Source: Paenibacillus sp. V4I3
GTDB lineage: Bacteria > Bacillota > Bacilli > Paenibacillales > NBRC-103111
NCBI RefSeq assembly: GCF_030817215.1
Contig: NZ_JAUSZA010000001.1
Location: forward strand, 7,042,501 to 7,106,500
Length of the DNA: 64,000 nucleotides
Reading direction: 5' to 3'
Below the pieces are notes generated by a model that worked only from the letters and a program-made list of their open reading frames with translations, made no database searches and had not been told where the DNA came from. This document shows positions 26,251 through 35,280 of the stretch, piece by piece. Both the position numbers and the translations under genes were made by a program. The stretch's first letter is position 1. The number at the start of each line of letters is the position of its first letter.

Positions 26251-27210
26251 ATGAATACGATGGATAGAGATTTACCACTATCAACAACAACCAAAACAAA
26301 CGTAAAAGCCGGGCAACCTCCCCGTGCGCTTATCAATCAGAAATTAGCGGAAACGCTGCTTGGTTATGTTTTCTTACTCCCTTCGCTTTTGCTGTTTGCT
26401 ATCTTTCTTTTTTACCCCCTGCTTCAAACTTTTTATTTGAGCTTTCACGAGACTGATCCGCGAGGAAGGGTTGCTTCTTACGTTGGTTTCGATAACTTCA
26501 TTGCTATCTTTACTTCCGAGCGATTTTATAAAAGTTTGGAAGTCACAGGTCTTTTTACACTTCTTACCGTGCCAACCGGCATTGCTCTTGCGCTTTTGCT
26601 CGCCGCACTTACACACAATCATTTGAAGGGCATGAGGATCTTCCAATTCATCTTCTCGCTGCCTGTTGTTCTGTCCGTAGGAACCTCTGCGGTGATCTGG
26701 ATCATGCTATTTCACCCAAGTGTCGGAATGTTGAATTACTTGCTGAGCATTGTTGGCTTAGAGCCAGTGGCTTGGTTAACAGATCCAAGTTGGGCACTGT
26801 TTTCCGTTTCTATGATGACGGTCTGGATGAATCTTGGCTTTACTTACATCGTTCTTCTAAGTGGCCTACAAGGAATTCCAGAAGAGATCTATGATAGCGC
26901 CAAAATCGACGGATCAGGTCCATTCCGTACCTTTATCCAAATCATATTCCCCTTGCTTTCACCGACGGTGTTCTTCGTCACCATTGTGTCGATTATAGGT
27001 GCATTTCAGTCCTTCGGACAGATTCACATTTTGACCAAAGGCGGTCCTGTTAATTCCACAGATGTCCTTGTATACAGCTTGTATCAGGATGCTTTCATTA
27101 ACTTCCGATTCGGGACGGGTAGTGCTCAAGCACTTGTCCTGTTCACTATCATCCTAATTTTCACCGTTGTGCAATTTAAAGTTTTTGAAAGGAATGTGCA
27201 CTATCAATGA
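26251..27210 (+). CDS. ugpA: Glycerol-3-phosphate ABC transporter permease
   Basis: 319 residues; six hydrophobic segments after a polar N-terminus of about 30, then the EAA loop EEIYDSAKIDGSGPFRTFIQ. FLFYPLLQTFYLSF and GVNFVGF-like YVGFDNFIAIF are typical of MalF/UgpA permeases. Start ATG 26251 follows GAAGGAG by 6 nt; a GTG at 26236 is in frame but overlaps that RBS. The last four bases overlap the next permease start (ATGA). The UgpA assignment rests on the UgpB-like binding protein in the same operon. Confidence 0.85.
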   Translation: MNTMDRDLPLSTTTKTNVKAGQPPRALINQKLAETLLGYVFLLPSLLLFAIFLFYPLLQTFYLSFHETDPRGRVASYVGFDNFIAIFTSERFYKSLEVTGLFTLLTVPTGIALALLLAALTHNHLKGMRIFQFIFSLPVVLSVGTSAVIWIMLFHPSVGMLNYLLSIVGLEPVAWLTDPSWALFSVSMMTVWMNLGFTYIVLLSGLQGIPEEIYDSAKIDGSGPFRTFIQIIFPLLSPTVFFVTIVSIIGAFQSFGQIHILTKGGPVNSTDVLVYSLYQDAFINFRFGTGSAQALVLFTIILIFTVVQFKVFERNVHYQ

Positions 27211-28028
27211 CCCATCGATTACAAAATACCTTCGTTTATGTTCTGCTGATCATATCCGCTGCACTCGTGCTGTACCCTATTTTTTATACGTTTACTGCAG
27301 CATTCATGACACCTGAGGAAGCTTCTGCCTATCCGCCCCGCTTCTGGCCGAGCAGCTTTTATATCGGCAGTATAGTCGCCGTGTTCCAATTAGTCCCCAT
27401 CGGCAAATTTATAGCCAACAGTTTGGTCGTCTCGATCATCATTACGGCTGGACAGCTCATTACTTCCAGTATGGCCGCTTACGCCTTTGCTAACATTCGA
27501 TTCAAGGGTAAAGCCGCCATCTTCGCGATATTCATGGCCACCATGATGATTCCATGGGAAGTCACCATCATTCCCAACTATTTGACAGTCAAAAAATGGG
27601 ACTGGCTCGATAGCATTCAGGGCTTAACCGTTCCATTCCTGGCGACTGCTTTCGGCACCTTCCTGTTGCGCCAATTTTTCTTACAGCTGCCTAAGGAGCT
27701 GTTTGAAGCAGCGCGGATTGATGGCTGTGGACACTTTCGCTGCTTTTTCCGAATTGTACTGCCCTTAGGTCGCCCAGCACTTGCAACGCTTGCCGTCTAT
27801 GCGTTCCTTAGCTCGTGGAACATGTACTTATGGCCACTTCTCATCACGAACAGCGAGGCAATGCGAACGGTTCAAATTGGTATCGCCATGCTTCAATTCG
27901 AAGAATTAACTGTTTGGAACTTGGTCTTAGCAGGTGTAACTATCGTCTTGCTGCCTTCTCTATTGCTTTTAGTACTCGGATTGAAGCAGCTCGTTCGAGG
28001 ACTTACGGCTGGTGCTGTAAAAGGTTAG
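27207..28028 (+). CDS. ugpE: Glycerol-3-phosphate ABC transporter permease
   Basis: 273 residues, MalG/UgpE type. The N-terminal helix VYVLLIISAALVLYPIFYTF, the central IPWEVTIIPNYLTVKKWDWL and the EAA loop ELFEAARIDGCGHFRCFFRI are present. It pairs with the UgpA-like subunit, whose gene it overlaps by four bases. No ugpC-type ATPase follows; the ATPase must be encoded elsewhere or be shared, possibly the PotA/FbpC-like ATPase at 35267-36367 or an MsmX-type protein. Confidence 0.86.
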   Translation: MTHRLQNTFVYVLLIISAALVLYPIFYTFTAAFMTPEEASAYPPRFWPSSFYIGSIVAVFQLVPIGKFIANSLVVSIIITAGQLITSSMAAYAFANIRFKGKAAIFAIFMATMMIPWEVTIIPNYLTVKKWDWLDSIQGLTVPFLATAFGTFLLRQFFLQLPKELFEAARIDGCGHFRCFFRIVLPLGRPALATLAVYAFLSSWNMYLWPLLITNSEAMRTVQIGIAMLQFEELTVWNLVLAGVTIVLLPSLLLLVLGLKQLVRGLTAGAVKG

Positions 28029-28115
28029 TCCCATGCGAGATGGCTGCTCTGCTCAGCAATAAGCTGACCCAGATTTCCATAAATATAGAAATGATAAGGG
28101 AGAGAAACAAAAAAA

Positions 28116-29507
28116 ATGAAGACATTGAAAATGAGAAGTTCTGCTATCGCAATAACAGCACTCATGGTGCTATTGACTAGCGCATGCGGCAAGGCTGAAA
28201 CGACTACATCTGGCAGTACAGCAGATGTCAAATCATCCGCTTCTCCTGCTGCCGCAGAAACAAAAAAATCGGCTGAACCGGTTAAAGTTATCTGGTGGCA
28301 CTCGATGAGCGGTGAGCTCGGCAAAGCTGTAGATAAACTTGTAACAGACTTCAACTCTTCCCAGAAAGATGTTCAAGTTGAAGCTGTTTTTCAAGGCACA
28401 TACGATGAAAGCTTAAATAAAATGAAAGCTTCTATGGATAGCAAAAGCGGTCCTTCTCTTATTCAAGTATACGAAATCGGCTCCCGTTTCATGATCGACT
28501 CCAAAGCCATTACGCCAGTTCAAAAGTATGTCGATGCTGATCAATTCGATCTCTCCCAACTTGAAGATAATATTCTGAATTACTATAAATTCGATGGTAA
28601 ACTGTATTCCATGCCTTTCAACACATCGAATCCAATCCTCTATTACAACAAAGACATGTTTAAAGCTGCCGGTCTTGATCCCGAAAAGCCGCCAACGACC
28701 TTTGAAGATGTCACCAAAGCTTCTCAAGCATTAAGCAAAGACGGTAAAGCAGGCGCATCCTTCGCTATCTATGGTTGGTTCATGGAGCAGTTCTTTGCTG
28801 GACAAGGTGCCGAATACCTTAACAATGGTAACGGTCGTACAGCCGCAGCTACGGAATCCATGGTCAATAGTGAATCAGGCGTGAAGACTTTGACGTGGTG
28901 GAAGCAAATGGTTGACAGCAAAACAGCTACTAACCTTGGTCGCAAAACGGATGATACGAAGAAAGCATTCTTGGCTGGCCAAGTCGCTATGACTTTAGAT
29001 TCCACAGCCTCACTACGCGGGATCGTGAGCGGTGCTGACGGTAAATTCCAAGTCGGAACCAGCACCCTGCCTAAACCAGCTGATGCAAAAGATGGCGGTG
29101 TTGTTGTCGGTGGTGCAAGTCTCTACATCTTAAATAACAAATCCGAAGCTGAGCAAAAAGGCGCATGGGAGTTCATTAAATTCCTGGTAAAACCACAAAC
29201 ACAAGCTTGGTGGCACGTCAACACTGGCTACTTCCCAATTACGAAGAAAGCTTACGACGAGCAGTTGGTGAAGGATAACCTTGCTAAATACCCGCAATTC
29301 CAAACCGCAATTGATCAACTGCACAATACAAAAGCTAATAAAGCCACACAAGGTGCAGTAATGGGTGTATTCCCAGAAGCGCGTCAGCTTGTAGAAACCG
29401 CGATCGAAGAAGCTCTTACAGGTAAGAAGGCGCCGAAAGAAGCCCTGGACGCTGCTGCGAAGAACATCTCGGAGAAAATTGCCGCTTATAATAAGACAGT
29501 GAAGTAA
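28116..29507 (+). CDS. ugpB: UgpB-like glycerol-3-phosphate binding lipoprotein
   Basis: 463 residues. The signal peptide ends in a lipobox (LTSAC, Cys about 25), then an Ala/Ser/Thr-rich linker. VIWWHSMSGELGKAVDKLV, the glycerol-phosphate pocket region SMPFNTSNPILYYNKDMFK and AAGLDPEKPPTTFEDV closely follow UgpB. It captures glycerol-3-phosphate or its diesters outside the membrane for UgpA/UgpE. GGGAGAG upstream. The 87-bp gap from ugpE holds no clear terminator, so it is the last gene of the operon, closed by a strong hairpin at 29545. Confidence 0.87.
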   Translation: MKTLKMRSSAIAITALMVLLTSACGKAETTTSGSTADVKSSASPAAAETKKSAEPVKVIWWHSMSGELGKAVDKLVTDFNSSQKDVQVEAVFQGTYDESLNKMKASMDSKSGPSLIQVYEIGSRFMIDSKAITPVQKYVDADQFDLSQLEDNILNYYKFDGKLYSMPFNTSNPILYYNKDMFKAAGLDPEKPPTTFEDVTKASQALSKDGKAGASFAIYGWFMEQFFAGQGAEYLNNGNGRTAAATESMVNSESGVKTLTWWKQMVDSKTATNLGRKTDDTKKAFLAGQVAMTLDSTASLRGIVSGADGKFQVGTSTLPKPADAKDGGVVVGGASLYILNNKSEAEQKGAWEFIKFLVKPQTQAWWHVNTGYFPITKKAYDEQLVKDNLAKYPQFQTAIDQLHNTKANKATQGAVMGVFPEARQLVETAIEEALTGKKAPKEALDAAAKNISEKIAAYNKTVK

Positions 29508-29544
29508 TTTGCAAACAACCAGCAGAAATAGCAATTAGGGAGAT

Positions 29545-29575
29545 AACTGGCGTCGGTACTACCGACGCCAGTTTT
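29545..29575 (+). terminator. Terminator of the ugpAEB operon
   Basis: A perfect 13-bp stem (AACTGGCGTCGGT with its complement around ACT) followed by TTTT, 38 bp after the ugpB stop codon. Confidence 0.85.
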
Positions 29576-29580
29576 CGCAC

Positions 29581-29614
29581 AAAAAAAAGACCTAACTATT
29601 AACAGTTAGATCTT
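29581..29614 (-). terminator. Terminator of chemoreceptor gene
   Basis: On the minus strand AGATCTAACT and AGTTAGGTCT (one G-T pair) enclose a 6-nt loop and run into TTTTTTTT. It lies 22 bp after the stop of the chemoreceptor gene and back to back with the ugp terminator. Confidence 0.8.
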
Positions 29615-29635
29615 AGACACTTTTAGCACAAGTAA

Positions 29636-31336
29636 TCACAGCTTGAACTTGAGGATCAAGTGCTTCAAACTTTCAGCCATACCAGACAAATGTGAGGCGG
29701 ATGAGGAAATACCTTCCATGGAAACCAACTGCAGATCAGATGCGCTGGCTACTGACTGGGTATTATCATTAGCATTTCTGGCAATCGATGCAGTTGAGAT
29801 AATAGATGCAGTGATTTGCTCGGATGAGGCGGCCATTTGCTCTGAGATCGCTGAAACCTCTTGAATTTCGTTGTTGATATGCTGAATAGAATCGAGTATG
29901 GAACCGAACTTTTCACTAGTCGTTTCAGCCACAGAGATACCTATCGTAACTTCACGAGTAACGGATTGTATCGCTTCTACAGCGTGCCTTGTTTCTGTTT
30001 GAATTTCATGGATTAACGCAGCAATTTCGTTAGCGGATGAACTGGATTGTGCAGATAATTTTTTCACTTCATTCGCGACAACCGCAAACCCTCTTCCTCC
30101 TGCACCCGCTCTTGCTGCTTCGATGGAGGCATTCAGTGCCAATAAGTTTGTCTGGGTTGCAATGTCAGATATCATCGATACAATCGCACCAATTTCCTCC
30201 GATCGCCGCCCCAGTCGCCCAACAAAGTCTGCCGTTGTAGTTGCTGAATCTTGGATTAATCCCATCTGAGCAACGACTTGACGGATAGCTTCATTTCCTT
30301 GCTCGGCCTGCGTTGAGGTTTCAACGGACTTTTCCGAAACGACGGATGACGTTTCTGCAATTCGTCCGATTCCTGTCGCCATTTCTTCCATCGCCTTCGC
30401 TGCTTCTTCCGTACTGATGAGCTGATCAGCAGCCCCTCCAGCAACTTCTTGTACGGCAGTAGCAACTTGTCTCGAAGAGGCGGCTGTTAGATTAGCACTT
30501 GCTGCAAGCTCTTCGGATAAAACAGCGACCTGAGCAGAAGTTGCTGCCGTTTGCTGCAGAGTTTCCCTCAAATGAACAACCATGTCGTTGGCTGCCTTGG
30601 CCAATTGCCCCAACTCGTCCTTGCTTCTTACTTTTAAAGGCTGGACATCTAGTTCCCCTTTGGCTACTTGAACGATATGGGAAGTAACCTTATGTAAGGT
30701 TTTGGAAACTAGAAGATGAACACTCACAATGACTGCTGCCGCTGTAAGCAAGCTAAAGATCAACAATAAGGTCAGACCCGTCTTGGCGGAAGAAAAAGCA
30801 CCGATGGCTTCATTAGTCGCATGAACGGCCTCGCCTTTATTATATATTTTCATTTTGTCAAAAATGGCCTGGACGCTCACATTTAGCCCTTCTGCTTCTG
30901 CAAGCAATTGTGCAGCTTTGGCGCCATTCTTATTTTGACTTACTTCTAAAATCTGTTTGTTGATGTCTTTATATTCGTTCCATTTAAGTTTAAAATCATC
31001 GATATTTTTTCGATCTTCTTCCAAGACGGCCTTTTTATCATACTCGGTCATGGTTAGATCAATTTTTCGGTATACTTGAGCAATACTGCTTTCCTGTCTG
31101 TCTTTACCGGTCTTGAGCGTTTCTTCTAGATGCATCATTGTCAACCGCATGACATGCTCCACCTCGAAATTCAACTCATTGATTAACTCTACGCCGGGCA
31201 AAGAGACAGCCGTTATGGAATCAATTCGTTCCTTCATGATATTCATTCGATTGATTGAAAATAGAGCCATGATAAGCATTAACACAAAAATGATGGCAAT
31301 CCCAAGCATGATTTTTTTTCCGACAGATAATCTCAT
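29636..31336 (-). CDS. Methyl-accepting chemotaxis protein
   Basis: 566 residues: N-terminal helix (IMLGIAIIFVLMLIMALFSI), an extracellular four-helix-bundle-like sensor of about 150 residues (LTMMHLEETLKTGKD), a second helix (LTLLLIFSLLTAAAVIVSVH), HAMP (ITSHIVQVAKGELDV-like) and a signalling coil with the tip LNASIEAARAGAGGRGFAVV. It starts 38 bp after the PP2C gene on the same strand and may share its transcript, suggesting chemotaxis to a substrate of the transport cluster (inference). It ends in its own terminator. Confidence 0.9.
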   Translation of the reverse strand: MRLSVGKKIMLGIAIIFVLMLIMALFSINRMNIMKERIDSITAVSLPGVELINELNFEVEHVMRLTMMHLEETLKTGKDRQESSIAQVYRKIDLTMTEYDKKAVLEEDRKNIDDFKLKWNEYKDINKQILEVSQNKNGAKAAQLLAEAEGLNVSVQAIFDKMKIYNKGEAVHATNEAIGAFSSAKTGLTLLLIFSLLTAAAVIVSVHLLVSKTLHKVTSHIVQVAKGELDVQPLKVRSKDELGQLAKAANDMVVHLRETLQQTAATSAQVAVLSEELAASANLTAASSRQVATAVQEVAGGAADQLISTEEAAKAMEEMATGIGRIAETSSVVSEKSVETSTQAEQGNEAIRQVVAQMGLIQDSATTTADFVGRLGRRSEEIGAIVSMISDIATQTNLLALNASIEAARAGAGGRGFAVVANEVKKLSAQSSSSANEIAALIHEIQTETRHAVEAIQSVTREVTIGISVAETTSEKFGSILDSIQHINNEIQEVSAISEQMAASSEQITASIISTASIARNANDNTQSVASASDLQLVSMEGISSSASHLSGMAESLKHLILKFKL

Positions 31337-31374
31337 ATATCAACTACTTTCTATTAATAAAATGGCTGCTTACT

Positions 31375-32232
31375 CTATTCAAATTGAATCCATATCCCTG
31401 TCTTATCATCCGATACCTTGAAACGAGGGTAACGCAGGCAATCCTTATCATCTGATTCAAGATTGAACAACCAATCCGCATAACCGGCCAATGTGCTATT
31501 TGTAATAGAAGTGGTCAACTCCTGAATGACGTCAATCGGTTCGCCTCCGCGTTCCGTATGCGGGAAAAGACCGTCGGTAACAAGCAGCAATGACTTCAAT
31601 TGAATGCGGTTGATTCTACCGTATTCGATGAATTCAGCCAGATGCGGTTCACCGCTCATAACAGAGTAGCCGGCCATCGTATTCATCTTCGATTTATTTT
31701 GTAAAATGATCGGTTTAACGAGTTCCCAAAGGTCCTCTCGCTTCACAATGCCATTCTCGATGCCTTGCTCCCAAATGTGTTTGGATTCAAGATCAATATG
31801 CGCGACCTGATCACGCGAAATCGTCCGAAGCGACCCGTCCTGATAAACTGCCACGATCATACAATCTCCAACCTGTGCATAATCGATATAGTTATCCTCA
31901 ATTCGGATGAGAGCGAGCGAACTCGTCCATAAAGCAGCTTTATCCGATGTATGGATGCCGGCTGCTTCCATTTTCTCCCTTAATCGGATATTCGCCTGGA
32001 CAACCAGTTGCTTGAGATCCAAATCAGCGACATCCTCCGCTTGAAGCGACTCCAAATACTGTCTGATCACTTGTGAGGCCAAGTACCCCCCCGTTTCTTT
32101 GTTAGGACCACGAAAGGGATGCAGAGAAGTTGCACCGTCCAGTACCCCAAATAAATGTAACTGTTCATTGTCAACGAGTGCATCTTCATTCCATTCACCG
32201 CTACCCGGTAAGGATATTTTTTCTACATGCAT
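31375..32232 (-). CDS. PP2C-like Ser/Thr protein phosphatase
   Basis: 285 residues. NEDALVDNEQLHLFGVLDGA gives the ED and DG metal-binding motifs of the PPM/PP2C fold, DYAQVGDCMIVAVYQDG the GD motif, and LLVTDGLFPH the later DG. The last Asp-Asn motif is present as a weaker DDKDCLRY. A cytoplasmic enzyme with no membrane segment. AAGGTGG precedes ATG 32232. It follows an anchored binding protein gene by 41 bp and precedes a chemoreceptor gene by 38 bp, an unusual position for a phosphatase. Its target could be a metabolite or a protein; unknown. Confidence 0.75.
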   Translation of the reverse strand: MHVEKISLPGSGEWNEDALVDNEQLHLFGVLDGATSLHPFRGPNKETGGYLASQVIRQYLESLQAEDVADLDLKQLVVQANIRLREKMEAAGIHTSDKAALWTSSLALIRIEDNYIDYAQVGDCMIVAVYQDGSLRTISRDQVAHIDLESKHIWEQGIENGIVKREDLWELVKPIILQNKSKMNTMAGYSVMSGEPHLAEFIEYGRINRIQLKSLLLVTDGLFPHTERGGEPIDVIQELTTSITNSTLAGYADWLFNLESDDKDCLRYPRFKVSDDKTGIWIQFE

Positions 32233-32273
32233 AGTTGTACGCCACCTTCATCTCATGTCTGTATATTCTTCGT

Positions 32274-33512
32274 CTATTTGCGAAGCCAAGTCTCGTATTC
32301 TTCCTCAAAATACTTTTCCTTCGCATGGTTTGTATCTTGCTCTAATTGCTCCAGCATGGATTGCGTGTAGCTCCACCGTTCGAAGTCCATCTTTGCGGGT
32401 TTCTTGGCCGAGAACATACGCACCGAATCAAGAATCATCTTTTGACTCGCATTCCACTGCCCTTCTTCTTGCAGCTTCAGTAGGACATCGGAACGCGAAG
32501 GAATTAAACCATTGCTGCGCCATAAAGCATTTTGCGTGGTATCACTGATCATATAGGAAATAAAGCTGTTAGCCGCTTTCACTTTGGTTGGTGTTGGATT
32601 TAAAACAATCATCCCATCGATACTCGGCACAATTCCCTGTTGTTCCAGGCCCGGTAACAACTGGGCATTATATTGGAACTTACCTCCAATATATCGTTCT
32701 ACCGTCATCAGCTGTTCAGAAGTACTTAGGAATAAACCGATTTTTCCATTAATAAAATCACTCGCAGCCCGACGGTGAGTGATTGGCTTCATAATGTTCA
32801 AGTTATGAACCCACTCTCCCCACATCGATATCGCAGAGTTGAACTTACCATATTCCTCAGTTTCGCCATGGTTTTCCTTTACATTTAAGCTATCTAGATA
32901 CCAAGGCAATTCCTTGTCGATGGCAATCCCCCAATGCCCCTTAATACCTCCGTCGTTCCCAACCAAGTTTGTTTCCATTGCAGCATTCGACACTTCACCC
33001 CATCCGGTAAACGAACCCTTTTGAGAGTTCTTGGGCAGTTCCTCCCGGTAATAAAGCATAGGTATGCTTCCACCGATCGGCACCGCCCAATCTAGGTCCG
33101 AATAATGGAAAGGCTCGGTAAACGTTGGCTGCAGCTTCTTCCATTCCGGTATGGATAAATTATCTACGGGAAGCACCGCTCCGGCATCCACTAGCTGGGC
33201 AATCCCATAAAAGCTTTTAATTTCAGCAAGCTGCGGCGCTGCATTAGCGGATATTGCCGCCATTAACTCCGTAAATAAATGATCACTCGAGCGGAAGTAT
33301 CTCACATCCACATCAATATTCGGATACGTTTGATGAAACTCATTAATAGAGGTTTCCAAGCCTTCACTATATACCCAGATGGATAGAGCCGTTCCACGAA
33401 CAGATTCTTCACTTGTAGTCGTCGATTTCTTATTATTAAACATAAATGAGGTAGCAATTATAAGGATCAGTTGTAACGCTATGGCCCAAATTATCCATCT
33501 ATTTAGCTTCAT
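32274..33512 (-). CDS. Membrane-anchored extracellular solute-binding protein (UgpB-like)
   Basis: 412 residues. The N-terminus is a single hydrophobic anchor (WIIWAIALQLILIIATSFMF) with no lipobox Cys, then a family-1 binding protein body: LSIWVYSEGLETSINEFHQT, AVPIGGSIPMLYYREELPKN, GKIGLFLSTSEQLMTVERYI. ATG at 33512 follows AGGAGG; the longer frame to 33578 lacks an RBS. It lies 100 bp past the fused permease gene. An anchored, non-lipidated binding protein next to a full ABC system that already has its own lipoprotein suggests a sensing role for the kinase or chemoreceptor in the cluster (inference). Confidence 0.75.
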   Translation of the reverse strand: MKLNRWIIWAIALQLILIIATSFMFNNKKSTTTSEESVRGTALSIWVYSEGLETSINEFHQTYPNIDVDVRYFRSSDHLFTELMAAISANAAPQLAEIKSFYGIAQLVDAGAVLPVDNLSIPEWKKLQPTFTEPFHYSDLDWAVPIGGSIPMLYYREELPKNSQKGSFTGWGEVSNAAMETNLVGNDGGIKGHWGIAIDKELPWYLDSLNVKENHGETEEYGKFNSAISMWGEWVHNLNIMKPITHRRAASDFINGKIGLFLSTSEQLMTVERYIGGKFQYNAQLLPGLEQQGIVPSIDGMIVLNPTPTKVKAANSFISYMISDTTQNALWRSNGLIPSRSDVLLKLQEEGQWNASQKMILDSVRMFSAKKPAKMDFERWSYTQSMLEQLEQDTNHAKEKYFEEEYETWLRK

Positions 33513-33612
33513 GGTTCCTCCTGGTAAGCTCATCATGACAATCATTTTCATTGTAGCACGACAGGTTCCCGAAATCATGAGCCTTCATGAAAGACGCTTT
33601 TCACTCAAGCCG

Positions 33613-35280
33613 TTACAACTGCAGCCCCTTCTTGCTAAGCTTATTAGCTATGATCAAGGAAATTAACGTGGTGAGGGACAGGATTGATGCCAGCGCTGCA
33701 CCTGTACCGTAGTTAGCGGTAAATACCTCACTGTAAATCGTCACGGTAATGGTTGCTGTCGCCCCGTAATAAAGAACAATCGTTGAACTTAATTCATTAA
33801 TGGTCGTGACCCAGCTCAGAATCGCTCCGGACAAAACACCGGGTGCCATCAAACGTCCCGTTGTCTTGAAGAATGTCTTCATCGGTGGAACGCCAAGGCT
33901 GATCGAAGCTTCTTCTACGCTGCGATCCAATTGATACAAGATCGCCGTACTGGAACGAATCGTGTATGGCAGCTTGCGTACCACATAAGCAATGACCAGA
34001 ATGACCCATGTCCCCGTTAGCACTACAGGAGGTTTATTAAAAGCAATGATCATGCTGATCCCCAGAACAGTTCCCGGCATGACATAAGGTATCATGATTA
34101 AGGAATCGAGCATCGCCGTTAACTTCGATTTCCTGCGCACCAACACGTAGGCTACGAGCATCCCCATCACGACCATGATCACGATGGATATTAAGGAGTA
34201 GGTGTACGTATTCAAAATCGCCTTTGGTACGCGGAATAAAATTTCTTTATAACTATCTAGACTAAATCCAGTTTGAAATACCGGTCCTTTTGTTTTGATG
34301 AAGGAGGTCACAATGACCGTCGCCTGAGGAATAATCGATACACATGCGACCAACAAAGCAAAGCCAGTAAACAGCCATTTCTTCAGCGGCGCCAGTATTT
34401 CTACTTTCGGTGTACGCATACCCGTCATCGTATAATTTTTGCGGGAGACAAAGTATCGTTGAAGAAACAAAATACTCGTAGAACAAATGATAAGGATCAC
34501 GCTTAACGTACTAGCCATGGCGGGGTTTCCACCCATCTCACTGATGAACTGCTCATAGGCTAAGATTGGCAATACCTTGAAACCTTGGCCCAGCAGCATC
34601 GGCGTACCAAAATCTGCGAACGACGCCATGAACACCATTAATGCGCCAGCTGACAGTGTAGGAAAAATCAACGGAATTGTAACGGTACGAAGCCTGTGGA
34701 AGCTTGAACGTCCCAAGCTTTCTGCCGCTTCTTCGAGCGAAGTATCAATCGTTTTTAGTGCACCAGAAACATATAAATAAATATGCGGATAGAACTGAAG
34801 TGTAAAGACGAATACAATGCCCTTCCATCCATATATAGAGGAAAATGGAATCCCAATATCATGCAGGAAGCGTGTTAGAAAGCCGTTATTCCCTAACATC
34901 AAAATCCAAGAATACGCTCCGATAAAAGGAGGGGAAAGTAGGGACATAATTACAAGAATTTGAATAATGCCTTTAAATTTCACATTGTAGCGAGTCGTGA
35001 TATACGCGAGAGGAACACCTATTAGGATAGAGAACACCGTTGTAAGTACGGATACCTTCAAACTGTTCCATAGCGCACTGTAATAATACTTCAGCTTGAT
35101 GAAATTCGCGTAATTGGCTAATGAGAACATCCCTTGGTCATTAAAAAAGCTGTTGAACAGCAAGGAGAATAAAGGGTATACGATAAAAGCGAGTAGAAAG
35201 AGATACACAAACAATGTCACCCAAGACCAGAAGTCCCATTGTTTGAAGGAGAACCACCGGCTTCTCTTAACGGCTTGCAC
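33613..35280 (-). CDS. Fused ABC permease, FbpB/SfuB/AfuB type
   Basis: About 555 residues holding two homologous permease halves, each with about six helices and an EAA loop (SLEEAAESLGRSSFHRLRTV and SVEEASISLGVPPMKTFFKT). This duplicated layout marks the ferric iron / hexose-phosphate / aminoethylphosphonate permease family. The start is taken as GTG 35280 because AAGGAGG precedes it at 9 nt; an ATG at 35307 is in frame but has no RBS. The gene overlaps the ATPase gene by about 14 bp. Works with that ATPase and the AfuA-like lipoprotein. Confidence 0.85.
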   Translation of the reverse strand: MQAVKRSRWFSFKQWDFWSWVTLFVYLFLLAFIVYPLFSLLFNSFFNDQGMFSLANYANFIKLKYYYSALWNSLKVSVLTTVFSILIGVPLAYITTRYNVKFKGIIQILVIMSLLSPPFIGAYSWILMLGNNGFLTRFLHDIGIPFSSIYGWKGIVFVFTLQFYPHIYLYVSGALKTIDTSLEEAAESLGRSSFHRLRTVTIPLIFPTLSAGALMVFMASFADFGTPMLLGQGFKVLPILAYEQFISEMGGNPAMASTLSVILIICSTSILFLQRYFVSRKNYTMTGMRTPKVEILAPLKKWLFTGFALLVACVSIIPQATVIVTSFIKTKGPVFQTGFSLDSYKEILFRVPKAILNTYTYSLISIVIMVVMGMLVAYVLVRRKSKLTAMLDSLIMIPYVMPGTVLGISMIIAFNKPPVVLTGTWVILVIAYVVRKLPYTIRSSTAILYQLDRSVEEASISLGVPPMKTFFKTTGRLMAPGVLSGAILSWVTTINELSSTIVLYYGATATITVTIYSEVFTANYGTGAALASILSLTTLISLIIANKLSKKGLQL

